Shown: positions 44,074-52,861, numbered from the stretch's first letter. The stretch: 64,000 nt of DNA from Thalassobius sp049116315 (GCA_049116315.1 JAGDZD010000003.1:1-64000), one strand, 5' to 3'. The notes: generated by a model not told the origin, from the sequence alone. Numbers and translations: made by a program.

Positions 44074-45978
44074 TTAGCTCTCCTGTGTGAGGGTTCGATA
44101 GATATCAGGTAAAGCGCGGTTCAAGCGCTCGGGATTGGGCAACAGGGTAAATCCCCCACGGCCAAAGATCCGGGCAAACCAATCTTGCCCATCTTCGTCA
44201 ATGATAACCCCATGCAGGCTGATGCCTGCGCGGCGGGTTTCACGCACGGCCATATGGCTGTCTTCGATGCCATGTTGACCTTCGTAGTGATCAAGGTCGT
44301 TTGGCTTGCCATCGGTCAGCACAATCAACAATTTTCGACTGGCTTTTTGTGCATTCAACTGGGCGCTGACATGACGGATTGCGGTACCTAGGCGCGTGTA
44401 ATGCCCGGGTTTGAGGGCTGCAATGTTCTGACCGATCTGAGCGCCCATCGGGTCTGAAAAGGCTTTGACCTTGCTTAGAAACACCCGGTCACGTCGCAGC
44501 GAAGAAAACCCCCAAATCCCCAATTGATCCCCAGCCGCATCAATGCCAAAGGCCAAGGCGCTCATGGCTTGTTGCGCCACTTCGATGACTGATGTGTCCC
44601 CGATTGCAGCTTCGGTTGAGCGTGAGGTATCGATCAAAAAGGCGACGGCCAGATCGCGCTCCACTTGGCGGGTGTCCTGCCAAATCCGATCGGTGCTGCG
44701 CCCCGTGGCCTGCAAATCCGCCTGCGCGCAAATCACCGCATCCAGATCCAGCTCTGTGCCGTCAATCTGTCTGGGCCGCAAAATACGCCGGGGGCGCAGC
44801 GCTTCGAACTGGCGTTTGACCGCGCGGATATGACGTTGATTGGCGCGAAACAGCTCTGCGCCTTCGGGGCGGGTGGGTGTCTCCAGCACGCGGCAATGAT
44901 CGGCCATATAGCTGCGCGATCTGTGATTCCATTCAGGGTAAGTGAAGGCGCCTGCCAGTTTCTCGTGTTCTGCATCCGCAGGGGATAGATCCAGATGCAA
45001 GCGCAAACGAGTTGCGGCCTTGCGGTGATGTTTACTCAGCGTGATTTTGTCTTGATCATCCGCGGCTTTCTGGGCGTGTTCATCGTCGTCATCATCGACT
45101 GATCGATTGATGTTCATCGATTCCACCCATGACAGGATCGATTCAAAGCGGTGAATGATAAAGCTGTCGCTGCGGCGGGTTTGCTCCAGATCTCTGCGCT
45201 CACCCAGCTTTTTGTTTGTGGTGGCGAGCGCTGCTGGGGCTTGGCTGAGGTCGGATGTGTCATCCTCTTGGGCGGCTGGACCTGATTGTGGCGTTTCGAA
45301 ATGCAACCAGATGGGCACGGGCTTAAACGGCATATAACCGGTTGCATCTGCGTTGGCCGACGGATGTGGATCTGAGGCCTGCGGAGCTAAGCCGGATAGA
45401 TGATCCTGAATGAGCGCTTCCATCTGGCGCTCTGCTTTGGTGCCCGTTAAGGACGCGCGCCGGGCGACAACAATCTGGGCCATTGTGCGAAAGGCGGGCC
45501 GCAGACCGGGACAGTGCTGCATCGCCAGTTCGCAGGCCTGTGTGTTGGTAAAAATCTGGGCCAGATCCGCGTTGAATGCATTTCTCGGCGCTTGTGCTAT
45601 ATCCTTGGTGTGCAAGGCCGCAAGGGCGGTAAGCCAGAAATACGCAGCCCTATTTAGCTCTTTTGCGGGGAAAAAGTCGATCACTGGGGGCAGGCGCAGG
45701 CGCTCCCCGTCAAAACGCGCCACCGCTTCGCGATCCTGTCCAGAGCCCAATTTTCGACTGGTGGGTTGGCGATGACGGACCACCGTTTCAGGGGCTGCGC
45801 CGATTTCGACACCCTGTGCGCCACCAAGTGCGCGAAACAGCACGGCCAGGCTAGACCGTAGCGCGGCCAGATCCACAGCTTCCTGTGCAAAACGGGCATC
45901 CGTGGCGATGTCTTGCGCCATATCATGCCAGAGGTTGCCGACGGTTTCCTCTGGCTCCATCAGGTCCATCAAACGCAT
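44074..45978 (-). CDS. norD: NorD, nitric oxide reductase activation protein (VWA)
   Basis: A 634-aa protein with a C-terminal von Willebrand factor A domain. The MIDAS motif is FLIDTSRSTEAAIG (DxSxS), with later GTAIRHVSAQL and LIVLTDGKPNDLDHYEG. The long N-terminal part is typical of NorD. It acts with the AAA+ ATPase NorQ to insert the non-haem iron or assemble NorCB. It begins 4 bases after the norQ stop. Confidence 0.93.
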   Translation of the reverse strand: MRLMDLMEPEETVGNLWHDMAQDIATDARFAQEAVDLAALRSSLAVLFRALGGAQGVEIGAAPETVVRHRQPTSRKLGSGQDREAVARFDGERLRLPPVIDFFPAKELNRAAYFWLTALAALHTKDIAQAPRNAFNADLAQIFTNTQACELAMQHCPGLRPAFRTMAQIVVARRASLTGTKAERQMEALIQDHLSGLAPQASDPHPSANADATGYMPFKPVPIWLHFETPQSGPAAQEDDTSDLSQAPAALATTNKKLGERRDLEQTRRSDSFIIHRFESILSWVESMNINRSVDDDDDEHAQKAADDQDKITLSKHHRKAATRLRLHLDLSPADAEHEKLAGAFTYPEWNHRSRSYMADHCRVLETPTRPEGAELFRANQRHIRAVKRQFEALRPRRILRPRQIDGTELDLDAVICAQADLQATGRSTDRIWQDTRQVERDLAVAFLIDTSRSTEAAIGDTSVIEVAQQAMSALAFGIDAAGDQLGIWGFSSLRRDRVFLSKVKAFSDPMGAQIGQNIAALKPGHYTRLGTAIRHVSAQLNAQKASRKLLIVLTDGKPNDLDHYEGQHGIEDSHMAVRETRRAGISLHGVIIDEDGQDWFARIFGRGGFTLLPNPERLNRALPDIYRTLTQES

Positions 45979-45982
45979 GACA

Positions 45983-46777
45983 TCACCCGTACACAGTTGC
46001 GATCAAATCGCGCAGGGCGACTTGGACATCTGGTTCGTCGGTCAAAGGTTCAACCACCGCGACCTCTAGTGCGTGATCTACGCCCATACCGCCGGCGATC
46101 AGCGTGGCGGCGTAGGTCAGCAGCCGGGTCGATATGCCCTCTTCGAGGTCCATTCCCGAAAGGGCACGAATATGCCCGGCCAGACGCACCAGTGGCGCAA
46201 CCCGGTCGGCCTGCAATCCGCTTTCCTGAGCGACAACGGCGATTTCAATATCAGGCGCGGGGAAGTCAAAAGACATCGACAAAAACCGCTGGCGTGTAGA
46301 GGGTTTCAAGCGCTTCAACACGTTTTGATACCCGGGGTTATACGACGCAATCAGCATAAATCCCGCTGGGGCGGTCAACTCTTCGCCGGTGCGGTCAATC
46401 ATCAAACTGCGCCGGGTGTCGGTCAGCGGGTGCAGCACAACGGTGACATCTTTGCGCGCCTCCACCACCTCATCGAGATAGCAAATGGCCCCTTCGCGCA
46501 CGGCGCGGGTCAGCGGCCCATCAACCCACACGGTCTGACCACCTTTCAACAAATAGCGGCCAATCAGATCCGCCGCTGACAGGTCGTCGTGACAGGCCAC
46601 GGTGTAAAGTGGCTTGCCCAGCTTTGCAGCCATGTGTTCGACAAAGCGGGTTTTGCCGCAGCCGGTCGGCCCCTTCAAAAGAAGGGGCAAACCGTTGGTA
46701 TGGGCGGTTTCAAACAAGTCACATTCACGCCCGGTTGGATGGTAATAGGGAAGGGTAGGAACATCGTGGATGGTCAT
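45983..46777 (-). CDS. norQ: NorQ, MoxR-type AAA+ ATPase for nitric oxide reductase
   Basis: A 264-aa cytoplasmic ATPase. Walker A is GPTGCGKTRF, Walker B is AICYLDEVVEARKD, and FMLIASYNPGYQ contains the sensor region of the NorQ/CbbQ group. With NorD it activates the NorCB complex. The gene lies between norB (2-base gap) and norD in the order norCBQD. Confidence 0.94.
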   Translation of the reverse strand: MTIHDVPTLPYYHPTGRECDLFETAHTNGLPLLLKGPTGCGKTRFVEHMAAKLGKPLYTVACHDDLSAADLIGRYLLKGGQTVWVDGPLTRAVREGAICYLDEVVEARKDVTVVLHPLTDTRRSLMIDRTGEELTAPAGFMLIASYNPGYQNVLKRLKPSTRQRFLSMSFDFPAPDIEIAVVAQESGLQADRVAPLVRLAGHIRALSGMDLEEGISTRLLTYAATLIAGGMGVDHALEVAVVEPLTDEPDVQVALRDLIATVYG

Positions 46778-46779
46778 TG

Positions 46780-48129
46780 TTATTCTCCTGCTACGGGGGC
46801 GGAACCGCCTGAAGTGATGACTTCTTTGTCGCGGACCACCAGCATCGAATAGATGAACAGCACGGCGCCGATAACCACGGCCGCTCCAGCGCCAAAGCGC
46901 ATCAGATAGAAGACCGACAAGGCATCCTGCACATCCATGAAGTAGTCACCGACCACCCTTTGCATGTGGGTTTGGATGGTGCCCGCAAAGGTCAGCACAA
47001 AGGTCATGAAGGCCATGCCCCCTGTCATCAGCCAGAACGAGCTCATGTTGAGCACTTGGTTATAAGGGGCCCGATTGCGCAACATGGGCATTGCATAGGT
47101 GAACATCGCCAGATTCAACGCCACATAGGCGCCATAGAAAGCAAGGTGTCCATGCGCGGCTGTGATCTGTGTGCCGTGGCTGTAAAAGTTGACCCCATGC
47201 AGCGTGTGCAAGAACCCCCAGACACCAGCCCCAAAGAACGCCACCGTCGAAGAGCCAAGCGACCACAAAAGAGCGGCTTTGTTGGGGTGGTTCATCCGGC
47301 CTTTCCAAACCATGACAAAGGCAAAACTCATCATCAGGAAGAAGGGAATGACTTCGAAGGTGGAAAAGATCGAACCAATCCACTGCCAATAGCCCGGTGT
47401 GCCGATCCAATAGAAGTGGTGACCAGTGCCAAGGATGCCGGAAAACAACGCGGTGGCCACGATGACATAGAGCCATTTTTCCACCACTTCGCGGTCTACG
47501 CCGGTCAGTTTGAGCATCAAGAAGGCCAGAATGGCGGCCATCACCAGTTCCCATGTGGCCTCGACCCACAGGTGAACAACCATCCACCAGTACATTTTAT
47601 CAAGGCTTAGGTTTTCGGGATTGATGAAGGCAAAGATCCACAGCAATGACAGCAGCCACAGCCCCATCAACAACACGTTGCTGATTGCGGTTTTGCGCCC
47701 TGCCAAAACGGTCATCGATATGTTGAACAGAAAGATCAGCGCTGCCACCAGAATACCCAGTTTGACCCAAAGCGGTTGTTCCAGAAACTCGCGCCCGCCA
47801 TGGATGCCCATCAAATAGGACCCAACAGCGCCTAAGGTGCCGACCATTAATAGCGCCAGCTGGATGTAGGCCAACTTGACCGAATAAAGCTCGCGCTCAG
47901 CTTCTTCGGGCACCAGAAAATAGGCCGCGCCGAAAAAGCCCAGCAGCAGCCAGACAATCAGCGCGTTGGTGTGGATCATGCGGATGATGTTGAAGGGGAC
48001 CAGTTCGGCCAGAAAATTGGGCGAGACATAGACCCACCCAGCCACCAGGCCGCCCAGCACTTGGATGCCAAACAAGGCCATTGCGCAGACGAAATAGGCT
48101 TTCGCCACTTGTTGTGATTGATATTTCAT
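46780..48129 (-). CDS. norB: Nitric oxide reductase large subunit NorB
   Basis: A 449-aa inner-membrane haem-copper-superfamily enzyme with 12 predicted spans. Haem and non-haem iron ligands are visible: His in MIHTNALIVWLLLGFFG, the HLWVEATWE motif, the His pair in GTGHHFYWIG, and HGHLAFYGAYVALNL. Together with NorC it reduces two NO to N2O. It lacks the N-terminal extension of quinol-dependent qNor, so electrons come through cytochrome c subunit NorC. AGGAG precedes the start. Confidence 0.96.
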   Translation of the reverse strand: MKYQSQQVAKAYFVCAMALFGIQVLGGLVAGWVYVSPNFLAELVPFNIIRMIHTNALIVWLLLGFFGAAYFLVPEEAERELYSVKLAYIQLALLMVGTLGAVGSYLMGIHGGREFLEQPLWVKLGILVAALIFLFNISMTVLAGRKTAISNVLLMGLWLLSLLWIFAFINPENLSLDKMYWWMVVHLWVEATWELVMAAILAFLMLKLTGVDREVVEKWLYVIVATALFSGILGTGHHFYWIGTPGYWQWIGSIFSTFEVIPFFLMMSFAFVMVWKGRMNHPNKAALLWSLGSSTVAFFGAGVWGFLHTLHGVNFYSHGTQITAAHGHLAFYGAYVALNLAMFTYAMPMLRNRAPYNQVLNMSSFWLMTGGMAFMTFVLTFAGTIQTHMQRVVGDYFMDVQDALSVFYLMRFGAGAAVVIGAVLFIYSMLVVRDKEVITSGGSAPVAGE

Positions 48130-48141
48130 GTCGGGTTCTCC

Positions 48142-48594
48142 TTAGCCTGCCTCATTGGGTGGCCAGCCCTGAGTGTCGGTCTGATCAGCCCAGCGCAGGA
48201 ACTCTGCGAGGCCACGCATCTCTTCTTCGGTCAGCTCGAAGAAAGGCATTTGCCTGCGTCCTTCGATCCGTGAGGGTTGGGCGTCCATCCAGCCTTGCAA
48301 GGTTTCAAACGCCGCTTCGGGATCATCCAGCACATCCCAGCGGGTCATGACGTTGCCCACTTCGGGTGCAAAATAGGCGCCCTCACCGTGCAGCGTGTGA
48401 CAGTTGATGCAGGAATGCTTTTCCCAAACCCGTTTGCCCAAGGCGACCTCTTCGGTCAGGGGCTGATGGATGGTGGATTTCTTCACGATGTAGCGGTGAC
48501 TTTGCGCGGTGAGCACAACAAAGATGACCACGAAGAATATGGATCCTCCGTAGAATATGTTGCGGGCCCGCGATTTTGTCAGGATTTCAGCCAT
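48142..48594 (-). CDS. norC: Nitric oxide reductase cytochrome c subunit NorC
   Basis: A 150-aa membrane-anchored cytochrome c. One N-terminal span (about 12-32) is followed by a periplasmic domain with haem motif CINCHTLHGEGAYFAPEVGNV; the Met in RRQMPFFELTEEEM is the probable axial ligand. It is the first gene of the operon, and an NnrR-type palindrome lies 61 bases upstream of its start. Confidence 0.95.
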   Translation of the reverse strand: MAEILTKSRARNIFYGGSIFFVVIFVVLTAQSHRYIVKKSTIHQPLTEEVALGKRVWEKHSCINCHTLHGEGAYFAPEVGNVMTRWDVLDDPEAAFETLQGWMDAQPSRIEGRRQMPFFELTEEEMRGLAEFLRWADQTDTQGWPPNEAG

Positions 48595-48654
48595 CTGTTG
48601 GCCTCCCTTGGTTCTTGGATGGCCAAGGGGTAGCGCTGATCCATCTGTCTAAGT

Positions 48655-48668
48655 TTGCGCTGGCGCAA
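48655..48668. promoter_or_regulatory. NnrR/Dnr-type operator between norC and the DUF1858 gene
   Basis: TTGCG-CTGG-CGCAA is a perfect 14-bp dyad of the TTGCG-N4-CGCAA form used by NO-responsive Crp/Fnr regulators in Rhodobacteraceae. It is midway between two divergent starts (norC at 48594, the small gene at 48715) and may serve both. Confidence 0.8.
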
Positions 48669-48714
48669 CGTTTGGGGCGGTTGCCGCTCTAAACTGGTGG
48701 AGAAAGGACACCCT

Positions 48715-48939
48715 ATGCCCCACCGCGATCTGAATGCGACGACGCTTCTTTTGGATGACGTCATGAAACGCTGGCCTGCAACGATCCAAGTGTTTTTGCG
48801 TCATAACATGTTGTGCGTGGGGTGTTTGGTGAACCCGTTCCATACGATTGCGGATGCTTGCATGGAATATGGGCTGGACGAACAGCTGTTCCTGTCTGAG
48901 CTGAGGCGCGCGGTCAGTTGTTCGTCTTTGATTGACTGA
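48715..48939 (+). CDS. DUF1858 domain small protein
   Basis: A 74-aa cytoplasmic protein of the DUF1858/ScdA N-terminal family, start MPHRDLNATTLLLDDVMKRWP with GAGAAAGGAC upstream. The core LRHNMLCVGCLVNPFHTIADAC has the conserved Cys-x-x-Cys and a Pro-Phe-His motif. Related domains occur in nitrosative-stress and iron-sulfur repair proteins (ScdA/YtfE) and beside denitrification genes. It diverges from norC across a shared NnrR-type site, which supports a role under nitric oxide. Confidence 0.85.
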   Translation: MPHRDLNATTLLLDDVMKRWPATIQVFLRHNMLCVGCLVNPFHTIADACMEYGLDEQLFLSELRRAVSCSSLID

Positions 48940-49639
48940 ATTCAACCAGTTTATGCGGGTTGGTCACCGTGATCTTTTTGCGCTGGCTTTTCACCAGCCC
49001 CTGCTTTTCCCAAGCGCTTAATGTTCGGCTGATGGTGTGCAGTGTCGTCGCTGTGAGTTCTGACAGGTCTTGGCGCGTGATCGGAAAGTTGATCTCGATG
49101 CCATCCGGGACAGGACGCCCAGTTTGGTTGATCAGGCGCAGCAAAGCGTTCGCCACGCGTTGTTCGACATGCTGCGTGGCCATTTCCGTCAGGCGTGTGT
49201 TCATTTCGCCAACCCGAATGCCGACGGTTTTGGCCGCTTCGATGGAAAATCCCTCATAGCTTAGGAAATCGTCCCATAACCGCATGGGCCAGCTTAGGAT
49301 CAGCGCCTCTGAGGCCGTGACCGAGGTGGCCGGATAGGTGTCGCGGCCCAACGCACGGGCAATGCCGAACATCTGGCCCGCAGGGATATGCAGAGCGGTG
49401 ACCTGCTCTCCGGTTTCGGTGATGTGAATGACGCGAATGAAACCATCCAATAGCAAAAAGAACCGCTCAGCACTGGCGCCTTCATCAAACAGCGTGGTGC
49501 CCTCGTCATAGCGGCGCGAAGTTGCCTGATCGAGGATTCGCCGGATTTGGCGCTTGTCCAATTTGGCAAATGGTTTGAGATCGCTCAGCAAGCTTTCATC
49601 AAGTCGGGCCAAAGGGGATCTATGTGAGGATTCGGTCAT
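48914..49639 (-). CDS. nnrR: Crp/Fnr-family regulator, NnrR/DnrD-like
   Basis: A 241-aa regulator counted from MTESSHRSPLARLDESLL; the frame is open further upstream but runs through the promoter palindrome. Residues about 20-140 are a cyclic-nucleotide-binding-like sensor domain (RRYDEGTTLFDEGASAERFFLLLDGFIRV). The C-terminal helix-turn-helix is ITRQDLSELTATTLHTISRTLSAWEKQG. There is no N-terminal Fnr cysteine cluster, so it is not an FNR oxygen sensor; haem-based NO sensing as in NnrR/Dnr is likely. It overlaps the convergent DUF1858 gene by 26 bases and diverges from pseudoazurin across an NnrR-type site. Confidence 0.85.
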   Translation of the reverse strand: MTESSHRSPLARLDESLLSDLKPFAKLDKRQIRRILDQATSRRYDEGTTLFDEGASAERFFLLLDGFIRVIHITETGEQVTALHIPAGQMFGIARALGRDTYPATSVTASEALILSWPMRLWDDFLSYEGFSIEAAKTVGIRVGEMNTRLTEMATQHVEQRVANALLRLINQTGRPVPDGIEINFPITRQDLSELTATTLHTISRTLSAWEKQGLVKSQRKKITVTNPHKLVEFSQSKTNN

Positions 49640-49682
49640 GCCCGTTTGTAACCTTACCTCAGCGCCTAGGTCCAACACGGGT

Positions 49683-49701
49683 TTTTGGCAAAGTGCCAAA
49701 A
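49683..49701. promoter_or_regulatory. Second palindrome in the nnrR-pseudoazurin promoter
   Basis: TTTTGGCA and TGCCAAAA flank AAG, a 19-bp perfect dyad lying 2 bases from the NnrR-type site. Its spacing (TTG-N9-CAA) does not fit Crp/Fnr regulators exactly. It may be a separate operator or a hairpin; role unknown. Confidence 0.4.
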
Positions 49702-49703
49702 GG

Positions 49704-49717
49704 TTGCGCCAGCGCAA
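49704..49717. promoter_or_regulatory. NnrR/Dnr-type operator between nnrR and pseudoazurin
   Basis: TTGCG-CCAG-CGCAA is the exact reverse complement of the site upstream of norC. It lies 62 bases upstream of the pseudoazurin start and 65 bases upstream of the nnrR start, suggesting joint control and autoregulation. Confidence 0.8.
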
Positions 49718-49778
49718 ATTCAGATTTCCCGACAGGTCTAAGCTTGGGGCAACTCACAAGACCCCGAAAGGACAAAAA

Positions 49779-50210
49779 ATGTTTCGTAAACTGGTACCCA
49801 CAATGATCATGGCCGCTGTTTTGGCTGGACCTGTTTATGCAGAAACCTTCGAAGTAAAGATGCTGAACAAAAACGGATCCGAGCGGATGGTTTTTGAACC
49901 TGATTTTCTGCGTGTTGCTGCGGGGGACACCGTTGTGTTCATCCCCACAGACAAAGGCCACAACGCTGAAACCGTCAAAGGCATGATCCCCGAAGGCGCA
50001 GAACCATTCAAAGGCAAGATGAACAAAGAAGTCAGTGTGACGCTAACCCAAGACGGGGTCTATGGCATTGAGTGCAAACCGCATTACGCCATGGGCATGG
50101 TGATGACCATCGCCGTTGGAGATGTCAGTCAAGCGCCTGATGATTTCTTTGCTGGCCGCGTCCCAAAGAAAGCCAAAGCGCGTTTCGAAGAGCAGCTTTC
50201 CAACCTTTGA
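49779..50210 (+). CDS. Pseudoazurin
   Basis: A 143-aa periplasmic blue copper protein with a Sec signal peptide (MFRKLVPTMIMAAVLAGPVYAE). Type 1 copper ligands are visible: His in TDKGHNAETV, and Cys, His and Met in YGIECKPHYAMGMVM. It donates electrons to copper nitrite reductase, whose gene follows 34 bases downstream. GAAAGGAC precedes the ATG and an NnrR-type site lies in the promoter. Confidence 0.94.
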   Translation: MFRKLVPTMIMAAVLAGPVYAETFEVKMLNKNGSERMVFEPDFLRVAAGDTVVFIPTDKGHNAETVKGMIPEGAEPFKGKMNKEVSVTLTQDGVYGIECKPHYAMGMVMTIAVGDVSQAPDDFFAGRVPKKAKARFEEQLSNL

Positions 50211-50244
50211 AGTCCCACAATATTTTTGATCCCAGGAGGATGAC

Positions 50245-51465
50245 ATGACCAAGTTTATCAACCCCGGCCTGATGAAAACCAGCCGTCGTAACGTTTTGCG
50301 CGGAAGCGTCATGGCCGGCGCTGCGGCGATGACAGGTGCAACAGGATTGGCCGCCGCCACGCAGCGGCGCGCCCCAACCGTCACGCCACGCGCACCCGCC
50401 GCTCACTTTGTCAAAGCTGAGGCCGAAGCGCAGACCAAGGCGGCCCCCGTTGATCTGTCGGGCTATACCCGCGTCAAACAAGAAATGGTGGCCCCACCCT
50501 TTGCGCCAGTGCACGAACAGGTTGCAACTGGTGGTCCCAAAATTGTCGAAGTGACTTTGGAAACCGAAGAGCGCCTGATGGTGGTGGACGAAGACACCGG
50601 CGCCAGCGTTTGGGCGTTGACCTACAACGGCTCGGTTCCCGGCCCGCTGATCATTGTTCACGAAGGCGATTATGTCGAGGTGACGCTGCGCAATCCAGAA
50701 AGCTCTATGATGGAGCACAATGTTGATTTCCATGCTGCGACAGGCGCGTTGGGTGGCGGTGGGTTGACCCATATCTACCCCGGCGAAGAAACGGTTCTGC
50801 GCTGGAAAGCGACCAAGCCAGGTGTGTTCACCTATCACTGTGCGCCGGGCGGGGCGATGATCCCGTATCACGTGACACATGGGATGAATGGTGCGGTAAT
50901 GGTGCTGCCGCGTGATGGTTTGAAGGATGGTCAAGGCAATCCGCTGACCTATGATGAAATCGCCTATATCGGTGAGCAGGACTATTACCTGCCGATGGAT
51001 GAAGACGGGGAATACCGCACCTACGAAGCGGCAGGTGATGATTACGCCGATAGCCTAGAAGCCATGCGGACCCTCACGCCGACCCATTCGGTCTTTAACG
51101 GTGCTGTTGGTGCGTTGACTGGTGAACACGCTTTGAAATCCAAGGTCGGCAACACCGTGTTGATGATCCACAATCAGGCCAACCGCGACACCCGTCCGCA
51201 CTTGATTGGGGGCCATGGCAACTATGTCTGGGAGGCGGGCTCTTTCTCGGATGCGCCGCAGACCGGATTGGAAAGCTGGTTTATCCGAGGCGGGACAGCG
51301 GGCGCTGCGCTCTACACCTTCGAGCAGCCCGGGGTCTATGCCTATGTGAACCACAATCTGATCGAAGCTGTTTTGCTAGGGGCGACTGCTCACTTTGTTG
51401 TCGAAGGGGATTGGAACAATGCCCTGATGGAACAGGTGGTCGCGCCACACACAACAGCCACCTAA
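50245..51465 (+). CDS. nirK: Copper-containing nitrite reductase
   Basis: A 406-aa periplasmic trimeric enzyme reducing nitrite to nitric oxide. A twin-arginine signal (TSRRNVLRGSVMAGAAAMTGA) directs Tat export. Type 1 copper ligands are in HNVDFHA, YHCAPGG and PYHVTHGMNG. The type 2 site and catalytic residues are Asp and His in VDFHAATGALGGGGLTH, His in FTYHCAP, His in LIGGHGNYVWE, and His in YVNHNLIEA. All key residues are present. CAGGAGG precedes the ATG. It forms an operon with pseudoazurin and nirV. Confidence 0.96.
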   Translation: MTKFINPGLMKTSRRNVLRGSVMAGAAAMTGATGLAAATQRRAPTVTPRAPAAHFVKAEAEAQTKAAPVDLSGYTRVKQEMVAPPFAPVHEQVATGGPKIVEVTLETEERLMVVDEDTGASVWALTYNGSVPGPLIIVHEGDYVEVTLRNPESSMMEHNVDFHAATGALGGGGLTHIYPGEETVLRWKATKPGVFTYHCAPGGAMIPYHVTHGMNGAVMVLPRDGLKDGQGNPLTYDEIAYIGEQDYYLPMDEDGEYRTYEAAGDDYADSLEAMRTLTPTHSVFNGAVGALTGEHALKSKVGNTVLMIHNQANRDTRPHLIGGHGNYVWEAGSFSDAPQTGLESWFIRGGTAGAALYTFEQPGVYAYVNHNLIEAVLLGATAHFVVEGDWNNALMEQVVAPHTTAT

Positions 51466-51477
51466 CGGAGTGACACC

Positions 51478-52245
51478 ATGACCACCGCTCGATTTCAGAG
51501 ATACTTTGATTTGGCTTCCCTCGCCAAAGTGTCTGCGGGACTGGCGGTGGTCATCTTGATTGGGGCCGCGTTCTGGATGCAACGCGGCCCTGATCCGTCC
51601 TTGATGCCTCAGGTTTCTGACATTGCTGTGGTGATGCCAGACGGGCGCAAATTTTACGCGCAAAAGTTCGAAGTTTCAGTTGCGGAATGGAACCGATGTC
51701 ATGCCGATAACGGCTGTGATTTAGCACTGCGCCCACCGAAAGGCCGCGATGCGGCAACCTTGCCGGCGACCGGGTTAAGCTATGCGGATGTGGTGCAATA
51801 TGTGCGTTGGATCAACGCGCAGGTTGATCACCCATTTCGTCTGCCCACAGTTGTGGAATGGGATCAGATGGCGCGCGCAGTTCTGCCCGATGCAGCAGAC
51901 CCATTGTTTGACGATCCGTCGCTGACGTGGGCTTCGGCTTATCTGATCAAAGAAACCGCGCCCCGTGGGCTGCGACCCTCAGGCAGCTTTGCCACCAGCG
52001 CCGAAGGCATTGTTGATCTGAACGGAAGCGTATGGGAGTGGACCCAAGATTGCTATGCTGGGGATGGCTCACGCGTGCCGTCACGCTGTCCGGCCTTTTT
52101 TGTCGGAGGAGAGCATGTCGCGGCCGTGCCATTCCAAGTCCGCGATCCTGCGCGCGGTGGCTGTGCTGTAGGCAGCCCCCCAGCACATCTGGGCATGCGA
52201 TTGGTCACAGATCACGCCGTGCCGCTGGCAAACAACGCCAGCTGA
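51478..52245 (+). CDS. nirV: NirV, formylglycine-generating-enzyme-like protein
   Basis: A 255-aa exported or membrane-anchored SUMF1/FGE-like protein. One hydrophobic span (about 18-36) precedes the domain with KFEVSVAEWNRCHADNGCD, LSYADVVQYVRWINAQ and the closing GGSWxx-like region here reading GSVWEWTQDCYAG ... HLGMRLVTD. NirV genes commonly follow nirK and their exact role is unsettled. Twelve bases separate it from nirK. Confidence 0.88.
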   Translation: MTTARFQRYFDLASLAKVSAGLAVVILIGAAFWMQRGPDPSLMPQVSDIAVVMPDGRKFYAQKFEVSVAEWNRCHADNGCDLALRPPKGRDAATLPATGLSYADVVQYVRWINAQVDHPFRLPTVVEWDQMARAVLPDAADPLFDDPSLTWASAYLIKETAPRGLRPSGSFATSAEGIVDLNGSVWEWTQDCYAGDGSRVPSRCPAFFVGGEHVAAVPFQVRDPARGGCAVGSPPAHLGMRLVTDHAVPLANNAS

Positions 52246-52291
52246 CTTGATCCCGTTTGAATTTTGACCAACTGGGTAGGGCGCACGAAAG

Positions 52292-52332
52292 GCGCCGTGC
52301 CAAAACACTGTTCGGCACGGCGCGCGTTTTTA
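52292..52332 (+). terminator. Intrinsic terminator of the nirK operon
   Basis: GCGCCGTGCC and GGCACGGCGC form a 10-bp perfect stem with a 12-base loop, followed by GCGTTTTTA. It reaches the stop codon of the convergent gene. Confidence 0.8.
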
Positions 52333-52836
52333 GCCCTGCATGAACGAGCGGAACACTGGCGCATAGCCTTGGTTGGCCACTGTGCCTTCTCCCATTTCGG
52401 CAAAAGCCTCGGATGGGAGGGTCCCAAATCCCATGCCATTGGCCAAGATGCTGTAGATCTTGAACGCGGCAACAAGGGCCAGAACGTCTTCGGCGGTGTC
52501 ATCAGACCAGCCTGCACTGTGCAGGGCGTCATAATCCGAGGCGTCGATTTGGCCGCCTGTTTTGTCGATCTTAAGCGCGAGATCTATCAGAGGCTTAAGG
52601 TTGCGTTTTCCTTCTGGCAAGGCTTCGAGCATGCCGTTGCGAATGCCCAAGCAAAATCCGGAACAGTTCTGTGTGTCCAGTGCGGCACCGATTTCTTCAC
52701 ACTCTGTCCATGTCAGTTCGGACGCGTTTTTGATAACGGCGTCCAGAAACTCGACCGCTGGCAAATAGGCTTGGTTGCGCGAAACCAGAGCGGCCATAAA
52801 GTGGGGCAATTGCTGGTGCTTCGAAAGATGAGGCAT
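52330..52836 (-). CDS. Carboxymuconolactone decarboxylase/AhpD-like protein
   Basis: A 168-aa protein from MPHLSKHQQLPHFMAALVSRN, with GGAG upstream. The helical pattern around ELTWTECEEIGAALDTQNCSGFCLGIRNGML resembles the AhpD/CMD family, but only Cys-x-x-x-Cys (CSGFC) is present where peroxidase members have CxxC with a His. It could be an alkylhydroperoxidase relative or another small-molecule enzyme. A TetR gene lies upstream on the same strand, and a strong palindrome sits in the promoter of this gene. Confidence 0.72.
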   Translation of the reverse strand: MPHLSKHQQLPHFMAALVSRNQAYLPAVEFLDAVIKNASELTWTECEEIGAALDTQNCSGFCLGIRNGMLEALPEGKRNLKPLIDLALKIDKTGGQIDASDYDALHSAGWSDDTAEDVLALVAAFKIYSILANGMGFGTLPSEAFAEMGEGTVANQGYAPVFRSFMQG

Positions 52837-52861
52837 GAGAGACTCCGTTTTTGATCTCAAT

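Noticed and set aside
43655..52245. Complete denitrification pathway
   Set aside because: Only nitrite and nitric oxide reductase parts are present; no nar, nap or nos genes were found in the window.
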